The notes: a model not told the origin generated them from the sequence alone. A DNA stretch of 64,000 nt from Streptomyces sp. GQFP (GCF_021545335.1 NZ_CP089312.1:558001-622000); one strand, 5' to 3'. Positions 16,158 through 27,483 are shown, counted from the stretch's first letter. Numbers and translations are program-made.

Positions 16158-16903
16158 CTACCTGCTGCCCGCCTTGCGGGTCGCCCGCAGCCACTCCTTG
16201 TTCATTCCGGTGATGGAGACGAGCGGGATGCCCTTCGGACAGGCGGTCGCGCATTCGCCGGCCAGCGTGCACCCGCCGAACCCCTCCTCGTCCATCTGCG
16301 CGACCATGTCGAGGACGCGGGTCTCGCGCTCGGGCGCGCCCTGCGGGAGGACGTTGAGGTGGTTGATCTTCGCCGAGGTGAAGAGCATCGCCGCGCCGTT
16401 CGGGCAGGCGGCCACACAGGCCCCGCAGCCGATGCACTCGGCGTGCTCGAAGGCGAAGTCGGCGTCCGGTTTGGGTACGGGGGTGGCGTGTGCCTCGGGG
16501 GCGGCGCCGGTCGGGGCGGTGACGTAGCCGCCGGCCTGGATGATCCGGTCGAAGGCGGACCGGTCCACGACCAGGTCCTTCACCACCGGGAAGGAGGCGG
16601 CGCGCCACGGCTCGACGTCAATGGTGTCGCCGTCCGCGAAGGACCGCATGTGGAGCTGGCAGGTGGTGGTGCGCTCGGGCCCGTGCGCGTCGCCGTTGAT
16701 GACGAGCGAGCAGGCGCCGCAGATGCCCTCGCGGCAGTCGTGGTCGAAGGCGACGGGGTCCTCGCCCTTGAGGATGAGTTCCTCGTTGAGGGTGTCGAGC
16801 ATCTCCAGGAAGGACATGTCGGCCGAGATGCCGTCCACCTCGTACGTGGACATGGCGCCGTCGGCGTCGGCGTCGCGCTGCCGCCAGACGCGCAGGGTGA
16901 GCT

Positions 16904-16907
<4 letters not shown>
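16158..16907 (-). CDS. sdhB: Succinate dehydrogenase / fumarate reductase iron-sulfur subunit
   Basis: 249 residues from the ATG at 16907. All three cluster sites are complete: [2Fe-2S] Cys58, Cys63, Cys66 and Cys83; [4Fe-4S] Cys158, Cys161, Cys164 and Cys168; [3Fe-4S] Cys213, Cys219 and Cys223. The subunit passes electrons from the flavoprotein to the quinone site in the membrane subunit. Its start overlaps the sdhA stop by 4 bp (ATGA). It is the last gene of the sdhCAB operon. The short linker after residue 130 ([16 protein letters not shown]) is typical of the actinobacterial b558-type complex. Confidence 0.94.
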
Positions 16908-18850
<1,943 letters not shown>

Positions 18851-18851
18851 T

Positions 18852-19559
18852 TCAGCTCACCACTCCGGTCATGACGCCCACGGGTACGGCGAGGAAACCG
18901 GCCGTGAGCAGCAGCGCGAGGACGTTGGCGACGGACTTGAGGGCGCGGTCGCGGCTGCGGCTGCCGACGCCGAGGGTCTGGGCGGCGCTCCAGAAACCGT
19001 GCCGGATGTGCAGGCCGAGGGCGAGCATCGCGACGATGTAGATGACGTTGCCGTACCAGGTGGAGAAGGTGTCGACGACGTTCTGGTAGGGGTGCCCCTC
19101 CTGGAATCCGCCCGAGTGCACGGTGCCGGTGGTCAGGTCGAGGATGTGCCAGACGATGAAGAGGCCGAGGATGATCCCGCCCCAGCGCATGGTGCGCGTC
19201 GCGTAGCTGGCCCGCGCCTTCTTGTGCACGTACTTGCTCGGCCGGGCCCGGATGTCGCGGCGGCTGAGCTGGTAGGCGGAGGTGGCGTGGGCGACGACGG
19301 CGACCACGAGGACGATCCGGATGAGCCAGAGCGTCCACTCGTAGTGCATGAAGGGCTCGCCGACCGTGCGCAGCCAGTGGGCGTAGTGGTTGAACTCGCC
19401 GGGCCCGAAGAAGATCTTCAGGTTTCCGATCATGTGAACGACGAGGTACAGGAGCATGATCAGGCCGCTCACGGCCATCACGGTCTTCTTGCCGACGGAC
19501 GAGTCCCACACGGTACGCGCCATCGACGGCCGTCGGTCCGTCCGCGTTGCCAGAGCCAT
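18852..19559 (-). CDS. sdhC: Succinate dehydrogenase cytochrome b558 membrane subunit
   Basis: 235 residues with five predicted membrane helices. Histidines suitable for the two b-type hemes lie in the first, second, third and fourth helices ([35 protein letters not shown]). This single large anchor replaces separate SdhC and SdhD and resembles the B. subtilis and Wolinella type. The start is the ATG at 19559, first gene of the operon and 94 bp from the divergent LysR gene. It anchors SdhAB and passes electrons to or from menaquinone. Confidence 0.9.
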   Translation of the reverse strand: MALATRTDRRPSMARTVWDSSVGKKTVMAVSGLIMLLYLVVHMIGNLKIFFGPGEFNHYAHWLRTVGEPFMHYEWTLWLIRIVLVVAVVAHATSAYQLSRRDIRARPSKYVHKKARASYATRTMRWGGIILGLFIVWHILDLTTGTVHSGGFQEGHPYQNVVDTFSTWYGNVIYIVAMLALGLHIRHGFWSAAQTLGVGSRSRDRALKSVANVLALLLTAGFLAVPVGVMTGVVS

Positions 19560-19618
19560 GGATCAGACGCTAGGCGGCGGGACCCTGATCGGTCCAAGAC
19601 ATGGTCCGGCTCGTTTCG

Positions 19619-19633
19619 ATAGCCAATGCCTAT
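19619..19633 (+). promoter_or_regulatory. Candidate LysR-type operator between sdhC and the LysR gene
   Basis: ATAG-N7-CTAT, a dyad that satisfies the T-N11-A rule of LysR-family boxes, lies 21 bp before the LysR start and 60 bp before the divergent sdhC start, as expected for an autoregulated divergent pair. Confidence 0.5.
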
Positions 19634-19653
19634 GCAGGCAGTACGCTGGCCGT

Positions 19654-20538
19654 ATGCAGTTCCAGCAGCTCCAGTACTTCGTGGCGGTCGCCGAGACCCG
19701 GCACTTCACGCGCGCCGCGGATCTCGTCCATGTCGCGCAGCCGTCGCTGTCCCAGCAGATCAAGGCGCTGGAACGGGAGTTGGGGGCCGAACTGTTCCTG
19801 CGGGCACGCGGCAACATCACGCTCACGGACGCCGGCGAGGCGCTCCTGCCGCTGGCCCGGCGCATCCTGGCCGACGCGGACACGGCCCGGCACGAGGTGC
19901 AGGAACTGGTCCAGCTCCGGGCGGGCCGGATCCGGCTCGGCGCGACCCCGAGCCTGTGCACGGGGCTGCTGCCGGAGGTGCTGCGCGCGTTCCACGACCG
20001 CTATCCCGGCATCCGGCTGCTGATCGAGGAGGGCGGGTCGCACGACCTGGTACGGCAGCTGGCGCGAGGCGCCCTGGACCTGGCCCTGGTCGTCCTGCCG
20101 CTGCCGACCCCGTCCCCGGCGCTGACCACGCTGGAGGTGCTGCGCGAGGATCTGGTGGTGGTGTCGTCCCCGGAGGCGCCCGCACCCGGCCGGGGCCGGC
20201 GGACCGTCAGCATCGCCGACCTGGAGGGCGAGCGCCTGGTGATGTTCCGACACGGCTACGACCTGCGCGAACTGACCGTGGCCGCGTGTCGCTCCGCTGG
20301 GTTCGAGCCGGAGTTCGCGGTGGAGGGCGGCGAGATGGACGCGGTCCTTGGTTTTGTGCGGGCTGGGCTCGGCGTGGCCGTCGTACCGCGCATGGTGGCC
20401 AGCCGGTCGGGGCGTGGGCTACGGGTGACTCCGTTGGCTCGGCCGGGGTTGTTCAGGGCGATCGCCCTGGCCCACCGAAGCGATGTGGCTCCGCCTCGGG
20501 CGGCTCGGGAGTTGCAGCGGATGCTGTTTGAACGGTAG
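19654..20538 (+). CDS. LysR family transcriptional regulator, divergent from sdhCAB
   Basis: 294 residues starting at ATG 19654. The N-terminal winged helix-turn-helix is textbook (MQFQQLQYFVAVAETRHFTR, then AAD..VAQPSLSQQIKALERELG). The effector domain covers residues 90-290 with an RIRLGATPSLCTGLLPEVL start and a GLGVAVVPRMV segment near 250. The divergent position makes sdhCAB the likely target, perhaps adjusting this respiratory complex to carbon or redox state; the co-inducer is unknown. Its 3' end faces the NTF2-like gene across a strong shared hairpin. Confidence 0.88.
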   Translation: MQFQQLQYFVAVAETRHFTRAADLVHVAQPSLSQQIKALERELGAELFLRARGNITLTDAGEALLPLARRILADADTARHEVQELVQLRAGRIRLGATPSLCTGLLPEVLRAFHDRYPGIRLLIEEGGSHDLVRQLARGALDLALVVLPLPTPSPALTTLEVLREDLVVVSSPEAPAPGRGRRTVSIADLEGERLVMFRHGYDLRELTVAACRSAGFEPEFAVEGGEMDAVLGFVRAGLGVAVVPRMVASRSGRGLRVTPLARPGLFRAIALAHRSDVAPPRAARELQRMLFER

Positions 20539-20625
20539 TTGACGGGGACGTGGGGGTTGTGGACACAGCTCAGGCCGTCCGTGGCTGGTCGCGCCCGCGC
20601 GGCGGAGCCGCAAATGTCACAGCCC

Positions 20626-20644
20626 CGCGCCCCTTTGGGGCGCG
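20626..20644. terminator. Bidirectional hairpin between the convergent LysR and NTF2-like genes
   Basis: CGCGCCCC-TTT-GGGGCGCG, a perfect 8-bp stem with a 3-nt loop, ends one base before the minus-strand stop codon at 20646. Confidence 0.75.
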
Positions 20645-20645
20645 T

Positions 20646-21017
20646 CTATGGCACCGGAGTTCCCTGGTGGTAGTACATGCGCCAACCCGTCTCCTCGTCC
20701 TGCTTGCGCCATAGAGAGCTGCGGCGGGCCCTGTTGCCGTCGAAGACCGTCTCGAACGTGAGGTGGATCAGGCCGGGGGCCAGGAGGACGCCCCTGATCG
20801 CCGACGGCTCGTAGCGCGGACCCCCCGCCGAACTGCCCGGCTTGGTGGGCAGTTCGGCGATCGTCTCCTCGTACGTGTAGCGTCGGCCGGAGGCGCCGAC
20901 CTCCACGAACTCGGGGTCGATCAGGCGGGCGGCCTCGCCGGAGGCACGGAAGGCGGGGTCCATCAGGAGCAGTTCGCCCTCGATGGCCTCCTTCGCGTCA
21001 GCTGATTCCTGGGTCAA
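20646..21017 (-). CDS. NTF2-like (DUF4440-type) protein
   Basis: 123 residues from a TTG start at 21017, placed right after the rmdA stop with a GGTGAG ribosome site inside the end of rmdA. The cone-shaped NTF2 fold is suggested by an N-terminal helix (AIEGELLLMDPAFRASGEAARLIDPEFVEVGASG), the RRYTYEETIAEL segment, and strands ending TGWRMYYHQGT. This family holds small-molecule enzymes and binding proteins, often of unknown substrate. As the last gene of the methyltransferase-rmdA operon it may have a linked but unidentified role. Confidence 0.75.
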   Translation of the reverse strand: MTQESADAKEAIEGELLLMDPAFRASGEAARLIDPEFVEVGASGRRYTYEETIAELPTKPGSSAGGPRYEPSAIRGVLLAPGLIHLTFETVFDGNRARRSSLWRKQDEETGWRMYYHQGTPVP

Positions 21018-21023
21018 AAGGTC

Positions 21024-23168
21024 TCACCCCGTCGCATCCACCAACGCCAGCTCGTGCAGCCGCTCCGGTGGGCCCGGGCGGGCGTAGTACCAGCCCTGGG
21101 CGGAGTCGCAGCCGAGTATGCGGAGTTGTTCGGCCTGGGCGCCTGTTTCCACTCCCTCGACCGTCACCGCGAGGTTCAGACTGTGGGCCAGGGAGACGAT
21201 TCCCTCGACGATCTTGAGATCGACGGGGTCCGCCGGGAACTGTTGCATGCCCTGAGTGAAGGAGCGGTCCAGTTTGAGGATGCTCACCGGGAGACGGCGC
21301 AGGTTGGCGAGGTTCGAGTAGCCGGTGCCGAAGTCGTCCAGGGCGATGTCCACGCCCATTTCCGCGAGGCGGCGCAGGGGTTTGAGGAGGTCGTCGTCGG
21401 CGCCGATCAACGCCGACTCCGTCACCTCCAGGCACAGCACCTCGGGTTCCAGACCCGCGCGTTCCAGGATGTCCACCGTGTCCTGGACGAGGCCCGGGTG
21501 GGTGAGCTGGCAGGGGGACAGGTTGACGTTGATTCGGAGAGGACCGCCTGCCGGGTGGCCTCCGTAGCGTTCCTGCCAGTCTCGGGCCTGGCGCACCGAC
21601 TGTTCCAGGACCCAGCGGCCCAGCGGGACGATCAGGCCGGTGTGTTCGGCGAGCGGGATGAAGCGGTCGGGGCCGAGGACGCCGTGCTGCGGATGCAGCC
21701 AGCGCACCAGGGCCTCGGCGCCACGGACGCTGCCGTCGCCGAGGTTGACCAGCGGCTGGTACTCGATGAAGAACTCGTTCCGGTCCAGCGCGGCCGGCAG
21801 GGCCGTCGTCAGGCCGTGACGCGTGATCGCCTTCAAGTCGGCCTCGGGGTCGGCGAGTTCGAAGCGGTTGCCGCCCGCCGACTTGGCCCGGTACATGGTG
21901 ATGTCGGCGCTTCGGAGTACCTCCGCCGGGCCGCGCTCCCCCGCCGGGCCCTCCACGATGCCGATGCTGCCGCGCACGGTCAGCTCACGGCCGTCGACGC
22001 TGACCGGGGCGATCAGCGCGTGCATGATGCGGGCGGCGAGTTCGTCGACCTCGGCCTCGGTGTCGGGGCCGGTGGTCAGCGCCACGAACTCGTCGCCGCC
22101 CAGCCGGGCCACCATCTCGCCCGGCGCGGTCGCACAGGACTGCAGCCGGTCGGCGACCTCGACGAGCAGCCGGTCGCCGGCCGCGTGGCCGAGGCTGTCG
22201 TTGATGGTCTTGAAGCCGTCGAGGTCGAGATAGCACAGACCGAAGCGCTGGCCCTCGCCCGCCGTCACGGCCTTCTCCAGGCGTTCGAAGAACAGTGTGC
22301 GGTTGGGCAGCCCGGTGAGCGCGTCGTGCGTGGCCTCGTAGCGCAGCCGGAGGTTGAGGAGCCGGCGCTCGGTGGTGTCCTCCATCAGGGCCAGCTGGTA
22401 CTGCGGCCGGCCGTCGGCGTCCCGGAGGAGGGAGACCGTGAGGTTGGTCCACAGGACCGTTCCGTCGGGGCGGTAGAACGCCTTCTCGGCGTGGTAGTGC
22501 TCGCGCTCGCCCTGGACGAGTTCCTCGTACAGCTTCCAGACCTGGGGGCCGTCGTCCGGATGGGTCCACTCCGTGACCTTGCGGCCCCGTACGGTCTGCT
22601 CCGAGCCGCCGAACATGCGTTGCAGCGCGCCGTTGATCTGCAGGATGTTGCCGTCGAGGTCGGCGATGCCGATGCCTATGGCCGCGCCCTCGAAGACCGC
22701 GCGGAAGCGGGCCTCACTGTCGTGCAGCGCCTCGGCGACCGTGCTGCGCGCGCTCTGCGCGGCCCACGCGATCGCCTCCTGCTCGGCCAGCGTCCGGTCG
22801 CGCAGCGCGCCGGCGTACCCGGCGGCCATGGCGTGCTGGAGCCTCGACGAACGGTTGCGCAGATCCTCCTGCGGGCCGTCCTCACCGCAGTACAGCACCA
22901 GATAGGCGTCCACGCAGTCGAGCGAGCGGCTGAGCGCCTCGGGGTCGGTGCAGTGCGCGGCGACCAGCGCGGCGCCGACCGCCCTGCCCTCCTCGGCGTC
23001 GAACGTCCTGGCCCGCAGCGCCTCACTCAACCGCCCGGCGAGCGGCAGGAGTTGCTCCTCGAACTCCGGCCGGGTGAGCGACGTGGAGGTCACCTGGTAC
23101 ACCGACCGGCTCCAGATGGTCACGAACCGGCGCAGTCTGTCCTGGGGCCCGTCCGGCTCCGCGGTCAC
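21024..23168 (-). CDS. rmdA: RmdA-like PAS-GGDEF-EAL c-di-GMP turnover protein
   Basis: 714 residues, cytoplasmic, with no membrane helix. Residues 1-145 are an N-terminal region found in streptomycete RmdA proteins; 150-270 are a PAS/PAC domain; 275-435 a diguanylate cyclase with intact GGDEF (357-361); 450-700 a phosphodiesterase with EAL (485-487), LDDFGTGYSNL and the later EGVET motif. Both active sites look complete, so it could make and break c-di-GMP, the signal that controls entry into development through BldD. S. coelicolor RmdA has the same order and acts mainly as a phosphodiesterase. The GTG start overlaps the upstream methyltransferase by 4 bp (GTGA). Confidence 0.88.
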   Translation of the reverse strand: MTAEPDGPQDRLRRFVTIWSRSVYQVTSTSLTRPEFEEQLLPLAGRLSEALRARTFDAEEGRAVGAALVAAHCTDPEALSRSLDCVDAYLVLYCGEDGPQEDLRNRSSRLQHAMAAGYAGALRDRTLAEQEAIAWAAQSARSTVAEALHDSEARFRAVFEGAAIGIGIADLDGNILQINGALQRMFGGSEQTVRGRKVTEWTHPDDGPQVWKLYEELVQGEREHYHAEKAFYRPDGTVLWTNLTVSLLRDADGRPQYQLALMEDTTERRLLNLRLRYEATHDALTGLPNRTLFFERLEKAVTAGEGQRFGLCYLDLDGFKTINDSLGHAAGDRLLVEVADRLQSCATAPGEMVARLGGDEFVALTTGPDTEAEVDELAARIMHALIAPVSVDGRELTVRGSIGIVEGPAGERGPAEVLRSADITMYRAKSAGGNRFELADPEADLKAITRHGLTTALPAALDRNEFFIEYQPLVNLGDGSVRGAEALVRWLHPQHGVLGPDRFIPLAEHTGLIVPLGRWVLEQSVRQARDWQERYGGHPAGGPLRINVNLSPCQLTHPGLVQDTVDILERAGLEPEVLCLEVTESALIGADDDLLKPLRRLAEMGVDIALDDFGTGYSNLANLRRLPVSILKLDRSFTQGMQQFPADPVDLKIVEGIVSLAHSLNLAVTVEGVETGAQAEQLRILGCDSAQGWYYARPGPPERLHELALVDATG

Positions 23169-23977
23169 GCCGTACGCCCCACGCCGGCGAATCCGGAGAA
23201 GGAGTACGCGTCCTCGTCCTCCGGTGCCGTCTCCGGCCGCCAGCGCGGCATCGGCACCAGTCCCGGTTCCACCATGTCGTACCCCTCGAAGAACCGCGCG
23301 ATCGAGTCGCGCGAGCGCATGACCAGCGGGTTGCGAATGTCCTTGTATACGTCGACCGCGCCCTCGGCCCGCTCCGGCGGCAACGGGATTCCCTCGTACG
23401 AGGCATGCGACAGGACGAGCAGGCTGCCGGGCGCGAGCGCGTCACGCAGCTCGGCGACCGCCGCGTACGGGTCGTCCATGTCTTCCACGAAGTGCAGTAT
23501 GGCAACGAGAAGCAGGGCCACTGGCCGGTTCTGGTCGATCAGACCCCGTACCTGTGGGCTGTCCAGGATCTCCCGGGGCTTGCGCAGATCGGCCGCGAGG
23601 ACGTCCGCGCGCTCGTCACCGGCCAGGACCACCTGGCTGTGTGCGACGGCAACGGGGTCGTGGTCGACGTACATCACCCGAGCCTCCGGGCAGACCGCCC
23701 GCGCCACTTCGTGGACGCTGCCGAAGGTGGGAATGCCGGAGCCGATGTCGAGGAACTGGGTGATGCCCTCGGCGGCCGCGAATCGAACGGCCCGGCGCAT
23801 GAACGCACGGTTCGCCTGCATGATCTTCGGAAGTCCCGGCATGAACTCCATGGCCCGGCGGGCCGCTTCCCGGTCGACCTCGAAGTTGTGCGAACCGCCC
23901 AGGTAGAAGTCGTAGATCCGGGAGACGCTCGGCACCGAGATGTCGATGCCCCGGGGGGCCCAGGCGGGACGCTCCAT
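23165..23977 (-). CDS. SAM-dependent methyltransferase (DUF574 / Methyltransf_19 family)
   Basis: 270 residues. It starts with the family hallmark PSVSRIYDFYLGGSHNFEVDREAA, followed by the SAM-binding ITQFLDIGSGIPTFGSVHEVA near residue 95, the VMYVDHDPVAVAHS acidic strand, and an AILHFVEDMDDPYAAV segment. This family is abundant in streptomycetes, with no general substrate known. It is the first gene of an operon with rmdA and the NTF2-like gene, and a 4-bp overlap suggests coupled translation with rmdA. The functional link to c-di-GMP is untested. Confidence 0.85.
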   Translation of the reverse strand: MERPAWAPRGIDISVPSVSRIYDFYLGGSHNFEVDREAARRAMEFMPGLPKIMQANRAFMRRAVRFAAAEGITQFLDIGSGIPTFGSVHEVARAVCPEARVMYVDHDPVAVAHSQVVLAGDERADVLAADLRKPREILDSPQVRGLIDQNRPVALLLVAILHFVEDMDDPYAAVAELRDALAPGSLLVLSHASYEGIPLPPERAEGAVDVYKDIRNPLVMRSRDSIARFFEGYDMVEPGLVPMPRWRPETAPEDEDAYSFSGFAGVGRTA

Positions 23978-24302
23978 CTATCTCTCTCCAAGGAGTTGGC
24001 AGGCGTTGGCGCTCCAGTGTTCGAGCTGAGGTTACTGATCGCCTGCCAAAGGAGCGAGCGGAAACGGAAATTGACCATCCGTTCCCGGTCACTGCCTGCG
24101 GCACGTGCCGAATTCAAGTACCGCGAACTCTCTACGAAATGTATCCGGAGCATTCCAAAGAGTTCCCAAGGGTTACGAACAGTGGCCGCCGACTCCCGTG
24201 GAAACACGGCGAGTCGGGGACGATTCCCCGACAAATCGCCCTGCCTGTCGACGCGTTGCGGAGTCGCCGAGTTGTCGCGGAGTCACGGACATGCCGAAGC
24301 GA
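23978..24302. other. Intergenic region upstream of the methyltransferase-rmdA operon
   Basis: 325 bp with somewhat lower GC than its surroundings. It must contain the promoter of the minus-strand operon. No open frame with streptomycete codon bias, RNA gene or clear operator was seen. Confidence 0.4.
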
Positions 24303-24351
24303 CCTGCTCCCTTCACGCCACACGGACCGTGTGCGGCACGAAGGGAGCAGG
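24303..24351 (-). terminator. Strong hairpin after the PF03640 lipoprotein gene
   Basis: CCTGCTCCCTTC and its exact complement form a 12-bp outer stem, and a second dyad (CACACGG/CCGTGTG) lies inside the loop. It begins 33 bp after the stop codon at 24385. Confidence 0.85.
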
Positions 24352-24384
24352 CCCGGAGAAGTCGGCTTCTGCTGCTGCCGGTTA

Positions 24385-25362
24385 CTACTCGTTCGGCGCG
24401 CCGACGAGCTTGCCGTCGGGTGCCACGGCGTACCAAGTGCCGCCGACGCCCTGGCCGTTGGTGTCGCCCGGCTTCTTGTCGTTGATGAAGGTGTAGATGG
24501 GCGAGCAGTTGACCGTCATCTGCTTGACGTTGTTGTCGGGCCGGGTGAAGCTCATCAGGCCCTTCTTCTGGACGCCCTTGGTGTCGTTGACCTCGACCGG
24601 TGCGACGACCGGCCACTTCTCGAGGCAGGCGCCGACACAGGCGGAGACGGGCTTCGGCCAGGCCTCGTCCTTGATGAAGCGGTAGACCGTCATGCCGTTC
24701 TTGTCGACGACGATCTCACCGAGCTCGGCGTCGTTGCGGGTGGACAGGCCGGGCAGCGAGGCCAGCGTGGCCTTCTTGCCGTCGGGAGCGAGGCCGTACC
24801 ACTTGCCGCCCACACCCTGGCCCTTGATGTCACCGGCCGCGGTGTCCTTGGCGTAGTAGTAGGCGGGCCAGCCGCCGACCGTCAGCTGCTTGGTGCCGTC
24901 GGCGCGGGTCACCTCGCCGAGCAGCGCGGCATCGATACCGGCACCGGCCGTGACATCGTCCGCCGGAACCGGCGGCCAGGCGGTGGCGCAGTCGCCGTCA
25001 CAGTTGGACTTCGGCGGTTCGGCCGTGTCCGCGTCGAAGCGGTAGATCGTACGGCCGGCGCTGCTGGCCAGCACCTTGCCGATCTCCGCGCTGGCGACAA
25101 CGTTCAGCTGGCCCGCAGCGGCCTGGCTGCCCGCGGCGGCCTGCTCTCCATTGGCATTCGTACCGGTGTCGGTACCCGTACCCGTGCCTGTACCGGTACC
25201 CGTGCCGGCCACGGTTCCGACGCCACCGGCGGCGGCGGGTGCCGCCGCGCCGACGTTCTGGCTGCTCGTGTCGGTGGCCTTGTCCTGACCGCACGCCGTC
25301 GTAAGCGCCAGCACGGCCGCAGCTGACGCTACGAGTGAGGCGCTCCGCCAGGAGGTCTTCAT
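24385..25362 (-). CDS. Lipoprotein with PF03640-type secreted repeats
   Basis: 325 residues. The lipobox LTTAC puts the acylated cysteine at residue 24. Residues 40-85 are a low-complexity stalk with a run of alternating Gly-Thr pairs. The rest holds repeats of the lipoprotein_15 type (PF03640): segments such as LASSAGRTIYRFDAD, GDCATAWPPV, GKWYGLAPDGK and GMTVYRFIKDEAWPKP, and the CVGACLEKWPV cysteine pair. The tryptophan-proline motifs and paired cysteines are family features; biochemical function is unknown. It resembles the streptomycete lipoprotein known as SCO0930, and the neighbouring Pro-rich gene has a matching position there. Confidence 0.82.
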   Translation of the reverse strand: MKTSWRSASLVASAAAVLALTTACGQDKATDTSSQNVGAAAPAAAGGVGTVAGTGTGTGTGTGTDTGTNANGEQAAAGSQAAAGQLNVVASAEIGKVLASSAGRTIYRFDADTAEPPKSNCDGDCATAWPPVPADDVTAGAGIDAALLGEVTRADGTKQLTVGGWPAYYYAKDTAAGDIKGQGVGGKWYGLAPDGKKATLASLPGLSTRNDAELGEIVVDKNGMTVYRFIKDEAWPKPVSACVGACLEKWPVVAPVEVNDTKGVQKKGLMSFTRPDNNVKQMTVNCSPIYTFINDKKPGDTNGQGVGGTWYAVAPDGKLVGAPNE

Positions 25363-25649
25363 AATGAAACTCCCCGTAATCGTTAGGGTGTTGCGACGCC
25401 CTGCTGGGCCGCCGCACGGTCCTAGGTACGGGCGGGGATGGTCACTGTGTTCAACCTCTGCACAAATTTCTTTCCGATCCCTGTGGCCCCACCCGTCACT
25501 GCCGGCACACCGTCATCCGTCACACCTCGTACACGAGGACGGATCACAGGACACAGCTAGAACGCCTGATCCAAACCGCGGCACGACATATGTCACTCGT
25601 TCGGGGCAATCTCCTCGCGCTCCCGCGCGCGCGAGAGCGCCCAGCGCAC

Positions 25650-26423
25650 ATGATCTTCGTCGTGTATGGACCCACACGGACCCGATTCGCCCTCGCCATA
25701 CGGGTGTTGGCGCTGCTGGCACTGACCTGGCTGCTCGTCGGCGTGCCGATCGGCATGGCCGGCGCGACGACCTGTGTCTCCGTCGCCACCGAACAGGGCG
25801 GCGGTACATCGGTGACGGTCACCGGGAACGGCGCCACGGTCGCGGTCGGCACCGGCGTCCCGGCCGCCACCGGAGACGGAGACGGCTGGTCGGTCGACGC
25901 GGGCAACGGCGGTGCGGCGGTCACCGGAAACGGTACGGCGGTGGTCGTCGGCACCGGCTCCTGGTGCCCGACCCCGACACCACCGCCGCCCTGCCCCACC
26001 TCGACGCCCACACCCACGCCGTCACCGACCCCCACACCCACGCCGACTCCCCCGCCCGCACCCACGCCCACGAAGGAACCGCCGCCACCACCGAAGCCGA
26101 GTCCCACACCCACCCCGACGCCGACCCCGAAGCCCACTCCCCCGCAGAAGCCGACACCGGTACCGGAGCCACCGGCCGCTCCGCCCGCCCCGGCTCCGCC
26201 GCCGCCTCCCGCGCCGGCGCCCACCCCCTCGTACACACCGACGCGCACCCCGAAGCCGAGCCCGAGCCCGAGTCCGACGGCGTCACCGACGACGGTGAGT
26301 TATCCGCCGTACCACGTGTCCGCCCGCAAACGGACCGTCCGCAGTGGCCCGTCGCTCGTCTCGCTCACGCTGCTCGTCACCCTGCCCGCACTGATCGCCG
26401 TCATCGCACTGCGTCCGCGCTGA
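25650..26423 (+). CDS. Proline-rich membrane-anchored or exported protein with Thr-Pro repeats
   Basis: 257 residues from the ATG at 25650. An ATG at 25590 is in frame but has no ribosome site and would bury the signal. The N-terminal helix [22 protein letters not shown] is a signal or anchor. Residues 40-105 are a small domain with [13 protein letters not shown] and [13 protein letters not shown], two near-identical strands. Residues 105-225 are almost only Pro, Thr, Ser and Lys, with PTPTP runs, like a rigid wall-spanning rod. A second helix ([19 protein letters not shown]) precedes RPR at the C-terminus. It is followed after 18 bp by a DUF4239 gene, and the two are probably cotranscribed. 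Function unknown. Confidence 0.75.
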   Translation: MIFVVYGPTRTRFALAIRVLALLALTWLLVGVPIGMAGATTCVSVATEQGGGTSVTVTGNGATVAVGTGVPAATGDGDGWSVDAGNGGAAVTGNGTAVVVGTGSWCPTPTPPPPCPTSTPTPTPSPTPTPTPTPPPAPTPTKEPPPPPKPSPTPTPTPTPKPTPPQKPTPVPEPPAAPPAPAPPPPPAPAPTPSYTPTRTPKPSPSPSPTASPTTVSYPPYHVSARKRTVRSGPSLVSLTLLVTLPALIAVIALRPR

Positions 26424-26441
26424 CCTCTTGGAGGCATCCCC

Positions 26442-27206
26442 TTGTCGGAATGGCTTGTTCTCGCCCTCGCGATCGCGGCCGCGTGCGCGGTCGTCGTCAT
26501 CATCACCGTCGTACGGGATCGCAGGGCCCCGGAGGACGAGGATCCGTCCGACACCCCGGACGTGATCGAGTACATGACGATGTGGATCGGTGTGGTCTAC
26601 GCCATCGTGCTGGGCCTGGCCATCGCCGGTGTCTGGGAGGCCCGCGGCGTCGCCCAGGACCATGTGTCGACCGAGGCGCACGCGCTGCACGAGATCTCCG
26701 AGCGCGTCCGGGTCTATCCGCCCGACGTCCGTGACCGCATTCGGGACGATGTCAACGCCTATGTCGGACACGTCGTCAAGACCGAGTGGAAGGAGATGTC
26801 CGACAACGGCAAGGTGACCGAGCGGGGCGACCAGCTGCTGGACCGTATCCGCGCCGACGTCACGGACTACGAGCCGAAGACGGACTTCCAGGCGCAGGCC
26901 TACCAGCCGCTCCTGGACCAGGTGACCACGGCGGACCAGGCCCGTACGGCCCGCGCCGACTCGACCGGGCCGACCATGCCGGGCGTCGTGTGGTTCGGCC
27001 TCATCGCTGGAGGCCTGATCACGGTCGGCATGATCTTCGCCCTCCAGATCCGCCGCACACCCCGCGAGATGATCCTCGCCGGGCTGTTCTCGACCCTGAT
27101 CGCGTTCCTGCTCTTCCTCATCTGGGACTTCGACGCGCCCTACAGCCGTGGCATCACCGCCACGGCGGAGCCGTTCCTGACGCTCTTTCCGGGCGCGGAC
27201 CGCTGA
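26442..27206 (+). CDS. DUF4239 membrane protein
   Basis: 254 residues from a TTG start with GGAGG seven bases away; no ATG or GTG fits as well. Four membrane helices are visible: residues 4-24, 46-65, 180-200 and 210-232. Between helices two and three is a soluble helical region (TEAHALHEISERVRVYPPDVRDRIRDDVNAYV, then EWKEMSDNGKV). These are the features of DUF4239 (bestrophin-like) proteins, common in actinobacteria and suspected of being channels without proof. It forms an operon with the upstream Pro-rich gene. Confidence 0.82.
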   Translation: MSEWLVLALAIAAACAVVVIITVVRDRRAPEDEDPSDTPDVIEYMTMWIGVVYAIVLGLAIAGVWEARGVAQDHVSTEAHALHEISERVRVYPPDVRDRIRDDVNAYVGHVVKTEWKEMSDNGKVTERGDQLLDRIRADVTDYEPKTDFQAQAYQPLLDQVTTADQARTARADSTGPTMPGVVWFGLIAGGLITVGMIFALQIRRTPREMILAGLFSTLIAFLLFLIWDFDAPYSRGITATAEPFLTLFPGADR

Positions 27207-27274
27207 GACCGTCCACGGATGACCGCTCGCGACCGGCGGGGACCCGCTGACGGTTCCTCACCGGCCGCGGCCAC

Positions 27275-27305
27275 GGGGGACACCCGCCACGCGCGCGTGT
27301 CCCCC
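27275..27305 (+). terminator. Hairpin after the DUF4239 gene
   Basis: GGGGGACAC and GTGTCCCCC form a perfect 9-bp stem 68 bp downstream of the stop codon. Confidence 0.6.
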
Positions 27306-27483
27306 GACTCGCTCAACGGAATCCCCTGACCGGCCCACATCCGTGCCCCATTCGCACGACACCGATCGCGCGTACGCACACGTGTTCCTAGCGTTTCGGT
27401 CATCGAGGTGCATTTCTGGCGCGAACGGTATGGCGCGAGCGGAAAAGGTCCGCAGCTGCTCCTCGGGGACCCGGAGGACTCAC

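Noticed and set aside
21054..23906. A 950-codon plus-strand frame opposite rmdA and the methyltransferase gene.
   Set aside because: Both minus-strand genes are complete with known motifs; the long antisense frame is a codon-bias artefact.
23165..23977. A secondary-metabolite cluster, given several methyltransferases and an LLM oxidoreductase in the window.
   Set aside because: No synthase, NRPS/PKS, terpene cyclase or RiPP precursor was found, and the methyltransferases are far apart in unrelated operons.
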